Positions 60,855 through 64,000 of a DNA stretch of 64,000 nucleotides are shown here, one piece after another. The DNA lies in NCBI GenBank assembly GCA_013368445.1, contig JAACJO010000014.1:806001-870000 (forward strand). Direction: 5' to 3'. Source of the DNA: Leucocoprinus leucothites (taxonomy: Eukaryota; Basidiomycota; Agaricomycetes; Agaricales; Agaricaceae). Position 1 is the first letter of the stretch. The number at the start of each line of letters is the position of its first letter. The notes beneath the pieces are model-generated. The model was not told where the DNA came from and did not search any database. It saw only the letters and a program-made list of their open reading frames with translations. A program made the translations under genes and the position numbers.

Positions 60855-62806
60855 ATGCCAGAAATACCTGTTGACGCGCAGATTTTCGATGTTGTATTCC
60901 ACCCAACATTTTCTACTGTATACACTGGGCTCCTCACAGGATACGTCAAGGCGTTTGCCTATGATTTTCAGGGTAACCACAAAAATATTTTCTCCCTGCG
61001 GCCGTCCAAGAGATCGTGTCGGGGCCTCAGTATTAGTGAAGATGGGTCAAGACTATACGCCGTCGGGAGATCCAAGGCCCTGCAGTGAGCAAGGCAATGC
61101 ACCTTATGGCGCCTGCAGCTGATATTTTGGTCCAGTATCATAGACACCAAGACCGAACAGATTGAGACTCGGACTTCTGCTCATGAGTCAGTTTTTTCCT
61201 TAACCGTGTTGTTGGCACCTCACCAAGAACTGATACCATTAGTGGCTAAAGATCGGCTATAAACCGCGTGAAGACTTTAACTCCATGGCTGCTGACTACT
61301 GGTGATGACGAGGGTGTGATCAAGGTGGTGCACGCTGTTACAAAATCTTCAATAGAAAATATGACTCATCGAGTTTCTGTTCAACAGTTGTGGGATCCAC
61401 GCCAGAAGGAGGCTGTCCGGACATATACTCATCATTTTGATTATATCAGTGATTTTTTATGGTTAGAGGATAAGAAACAGCTAGTCGCCACAAGGTGCGC
61501 GCTGATGGTTTCTCCTTCATGATTTATCATTTACGAAATCTCTCCGCACGCATGGTTCTTGACCAATCTGGCTAATTTTTTCCGCCATTGAATTTGGATT
61601 ATGCAGTGCAGATGGAACACTTTCTGTTATGGATGTTCGCTCCAAAAAACCAAAGCCATTTATCCAATCCGAGGATCAGGAAGATGAGCTACTATCAATT
61701 GTCGCGATAAAGGGGTGAGTCCGCCGTTGCTATCTGCGATGTCCAATTCTCCCATGGAGTCTGGGGAAATACCCACTGTTCGTGCGACCTTGCATCTTTG
61801 CAGGCACGATTACGAATGGCCCATGTGTCGTCTTCGATTTGATGCAATGGCAGTTTGTACTTGGGCCAAGTTTTCTTTCAAATTTTGGCCGGAGGAGAGT
61901 TAGGACTACCATTCCCTATATTGTTTTCCGATACAGTGTTGGACGGGCTAGAAACTGAAATTTTTGGTTTAGTAATTCGAAAGCTATTGTAGGAACACAG
62001 CTCGGAATTCTTTCGGTTTTCAACCGTAACAGTGGCTGGGGTGATTGTGTTGACCGTATCCCTGGGTAAGTACCCATATTTATCTTGCATCATGCAACGG
62101 AAGAAGATTGACCGGACGATTTACCAACAGTCACCCTCTGTCAATTGACACGCTATGCAATCTCCCAGCAGATCTGCCAGAAATTGATACCACGAGCACC
62201 GTCTTGACGGGTTCATCGGACGGTTATGTACGAGCAGTCCAAATACTGCCCACGAAACTGCTGGGAGTTGTCGCCGATCACGGGAATTGGCCCGTGGAGA
62301 GAATCGCCGTGGGAGGTGGAACTGGCACACTAACCATTGACTCAGAAGAAGCGAATGATGATGACGAAGAGTGGCATGGGATAGGGACGGAAAAGAACAA
62401 GGTTTCCGGAATTGCGGCAAGTAGTAGTGATAGGGATGACAACGAACCCGCTTCAGGAGGCCGCTGGTGGGTTGGTAGTGTGGGACATGAGGACGGCCTG
62501 AGATTGAGTGACCTGATGGCGTTTTTCCGCGACGGTGAAAATGCAGATACAGGCACCATGGGCGTTGCCAATGACAGTGACGTCGAGGACGGTGACTCGG
62601 AAGCGCATGGCGAAGTCGGTGATGTAATATCGGGGATTGAAGTGGATATTCAGGGAAGCAAAGACGATAGTCAATGGCCGAAACCTGTTCAAGCTGCTGT
62701 TAAGCGAAAGCGGGAACGGGAGAGAGCTTCAGGAGGAGCAAAGAACAAGAAGGGAAAAAGAAATGCTGTTGCTGTCGATGATGCATCATTTTTCGGAGAC
62801 CTATAA
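60855..62806 (+). CDS. JIP5: JIP5/WDR55-like WD40 protein (ribosome biogenesis)
   Basis: Exons 60855-61084, 61136-61186, 61252-61324, 61388-61494, 61607-61714, 61973-62065 and 62131-62806 give 445 residues. WD40 blades are visible: AQIFDVVFHPTFSTVYTGLL, INRVKTLTPWLLTTGDDEGV with KLWDPRQ, FLWLEDKKQLVATSADGT. The strongly family-specific stretch is VGTQLGILSVFNRNSGWGDC followed by VDRIPGHPLSIDTL and VLTGSSDGYVRAVQILPTKL. The C-terminal part is acidic and Ser-rich, ending in a Lys/Arg-rich nucleolar-type tail (KRKRERERASGG) and FFGDL. Yeast Jip5 is a nucleolar 60S biogenesis factor, and this is the expected role. One intron (61715-61972) is about five times longer than the others. Confidence 0.92.
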
Positions 62807-63891
62807 TCAGTTTTCTTTCGTAAATACTTCTGGCAGATGCATTCGGCGTCATTGCTCAGACATGATGTCGAATTTCCCGATTGTCCACGCTAAGATTACA
62901 ATCACCATGTTCTAACTTACTTCGAGAGTCTATCATCTCATGTAGGGGTATATTGGTTCTCGGCATGTTTGATGATAACCACGAGTGAGGAGCCCTGTTG
63001 GCGTAAAAACGTTTGTCCTGGCGCTCAAGCTGAGGCTTCGATTCTCTTGATGTCACGGTGACAACGTGGTGTTGTCAAGCACAATGACCGGGAGACTTCA
63101 TTCGCGTTTACCGTTTAACAGGCACGCACAATCCTGAAAGCAATCCTGCGTCGGAATAGCAGTCTCCCGTTCCTTAATACTCAGTGCTTGCTGAATAATT
63201 AATTTATGTCTTGCGTTAGGAAGACATAGTACAGCTGCGCCGCGGTAGGGCCCGCTTCATCTATAACGCCTACCGTCCGGTTTTCACGAATTACAGCCAT
63301 CCTGACCTTCAACCGCAGGGCTCGAGGCTCAGAGACTAGAATGCGTCAAGGACTCAAAGTGGGTCTCAAACCAATTGTTAATCTGCGGCGTTAGAAGTGG
63401 ATCAAGGATCGATTTAGGAGGCAAGGTCATGGTGTAGCTGTATCAGCAGTTATTCCGACACAGTGTGTTCTTCTGGAACATGGTTTGCGAACCACTCATC
63501 TGAAGGCGGCTTTTTGAGCAGACTGGCCTGCTCTGAGCAACGGGCCAATATAGGAAAAGGGGTGGGAAATAGTGCGCGTGTCGCGTCCATATGTAGAAGG
63601 AGACTGTATACTTTCCTCGTCACCGGAAATCACTTCAATTTCGAAAATCCCCCACCTCGAAGTTAAAAATGCAATTATCGAGTTGTGCGGTTATAGTTCT
63701 TTCGAGCGACTCAGGGCAACACGGGGGAATGGGAGAATGCCGAACTTTTAACTGGCACGTGCCATGCAAAGGCGGATCTTACATTGGCGCCTAACATTAA
63801 GTTGGAGTCGTGCCAGGGTTTACGACTTGACCACCTACAGCTGTCATATACCCTCTACGAATACGTATCACTTGACTGAAGACGCTGAAAT
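62807..63891. other. Intergenic region
   Basis: Just over 1 kb without a recognised gene. Short frames on both strands lack any family signature. The final part should contain the promoter of the gene that begins at 63892. Confidence 0.4.
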
Positions 63892-64000
63892 ATGTTCGTT
63901 GCTGCCAGAAATCTCGTGAAGGCACATAACCGAGTCTCCGTTACTCGCGCTATCTCTACCCGAGCTTCCAATATTCTTTCCTCATTGGGAATCAGTTCAG
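63892..64000 (+). CDS. 5-prime end of a mitochondrially targeted protein, possibly an aldehyde dehydrogenase
   Basis: The frame from 63892 runs off the window after 36 residues. It begins MFVAARNLVKAHNRVSVTRA and continues ISTRASNILSSLGIS: many Arg, Ala and Ser, no acids and an amphipathic pattern, i.e. a typical mitochondrial presequence. The RASxILSxLGI stretch after it resembles the start of fungal ALDH7-type (aminoadipic semialdehyde) dehydrogenases, but this is recall of a short pattern and cannot be confirmed from 36 residues. No stop, no intron in the visible part. Confidence 0.5.
   Translation, partial: MFVAARNLVKAHNRVSVTRAISTRASNILSSLGISS

Noticed and set aside
1..64000. CRISPR arrays, insertion sequences, LTR or terminal-inverted-repeat elements
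   Set aside because: No regularly spaced repeats, transposase or reverse-transcriptase frames or paired terminal repeats were seen by eye; a repeat search would be needed to exclude short degenerate elements.

Overview
The window reads as chromosomal DNA of a filamentous basidiomycete, most likely an Agaricomycete. Genes are densely packed on both strands and interrupted by short introns of about 45-70 bp with GTRNGT donors and CTNA-type branch points. The recognisable proteins include a fungal VPS15, an IRE1, a JIP5 and two members of the basidiomycete DUF6534 membrane family. There are no prokaryotic operons, CRISPR arrays or convincing tRNA/rRNA genes. Gene models below were built by hand by joining open frames at consensus splice sites so that the protein stays in frame and matches the family pattern. 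Where I could not resolve an end I say so.

Layout. 1-3 kb: no gene recognised. 3.1-7.9 kb: two tandem, apparently intact DUF6534-type seven-helix membrane protein genes with the same 12-exon structure. 8.3-14.3 kb (-): VPS15, the regulatory subunit of the VPS34 PI3-kinase complex. 15-17 kb (+): DUF1308 protein. 17.3-19.5 kb (-): Ser/Pro-rich protein. 20.2-20.9 kb (+): small oxidoreductase-like (OXLD1-type) protein. 21.1-24.6 kb (-): secreted S41-family protease-like protein with microexons. 25.5-27.3 kb (+): alpha/beta hydrolase. 28.6-29.7 kb (+): a broken APH-fold kinase pseudogene. 30.9-33.5 kb (+): signal-peptide, single-TM, Ser/Thr-rich protein. 34.7-35.7 kb (-): conserved acidic protein. 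36.3-38.0 kb (+): cytosolic seryl-tRNA synthetase. 38.2-40.8 kb (+): GT32-type DXD glycosyltransferase. 41.5-49.3 kb: an accessory, gene-poor stretch with an intact APH-fold kinase related to the 28.6 kb pseudogene, a third eroded copy, another APH-fold kinase, a DUF7770-like protein and unidentified decayed reading frames. 49.5-52.4 kb (+): low-complexity membrane protein. 52.6-56.7 kb (+): IRE1. 57.7-59.8 kb (+): F-box-like protein. 60.9-62.8 kb (+): JIP5/WDR55 WD40 protein. 63.9 kb to the end (+): start of a mitochondrially targeted protein, possibly an aldehyde dehydrogenase.

Most of the window is housekeeping: vesicle/autophagy PI3P signalling (VPS15), unfolded-protein response (IRE1), translation (SerRS), ribosome biogenesis (JIP5) and glycosylation (GT32). 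These genes are neighbours rather than a pathway. The less ordinary material is the DUF6534 tandem duplication and the APH-fold kinase family, seen here as one intact, one freshly broken and one strongly eroded copy. I found no convincing multi-gene novel system.
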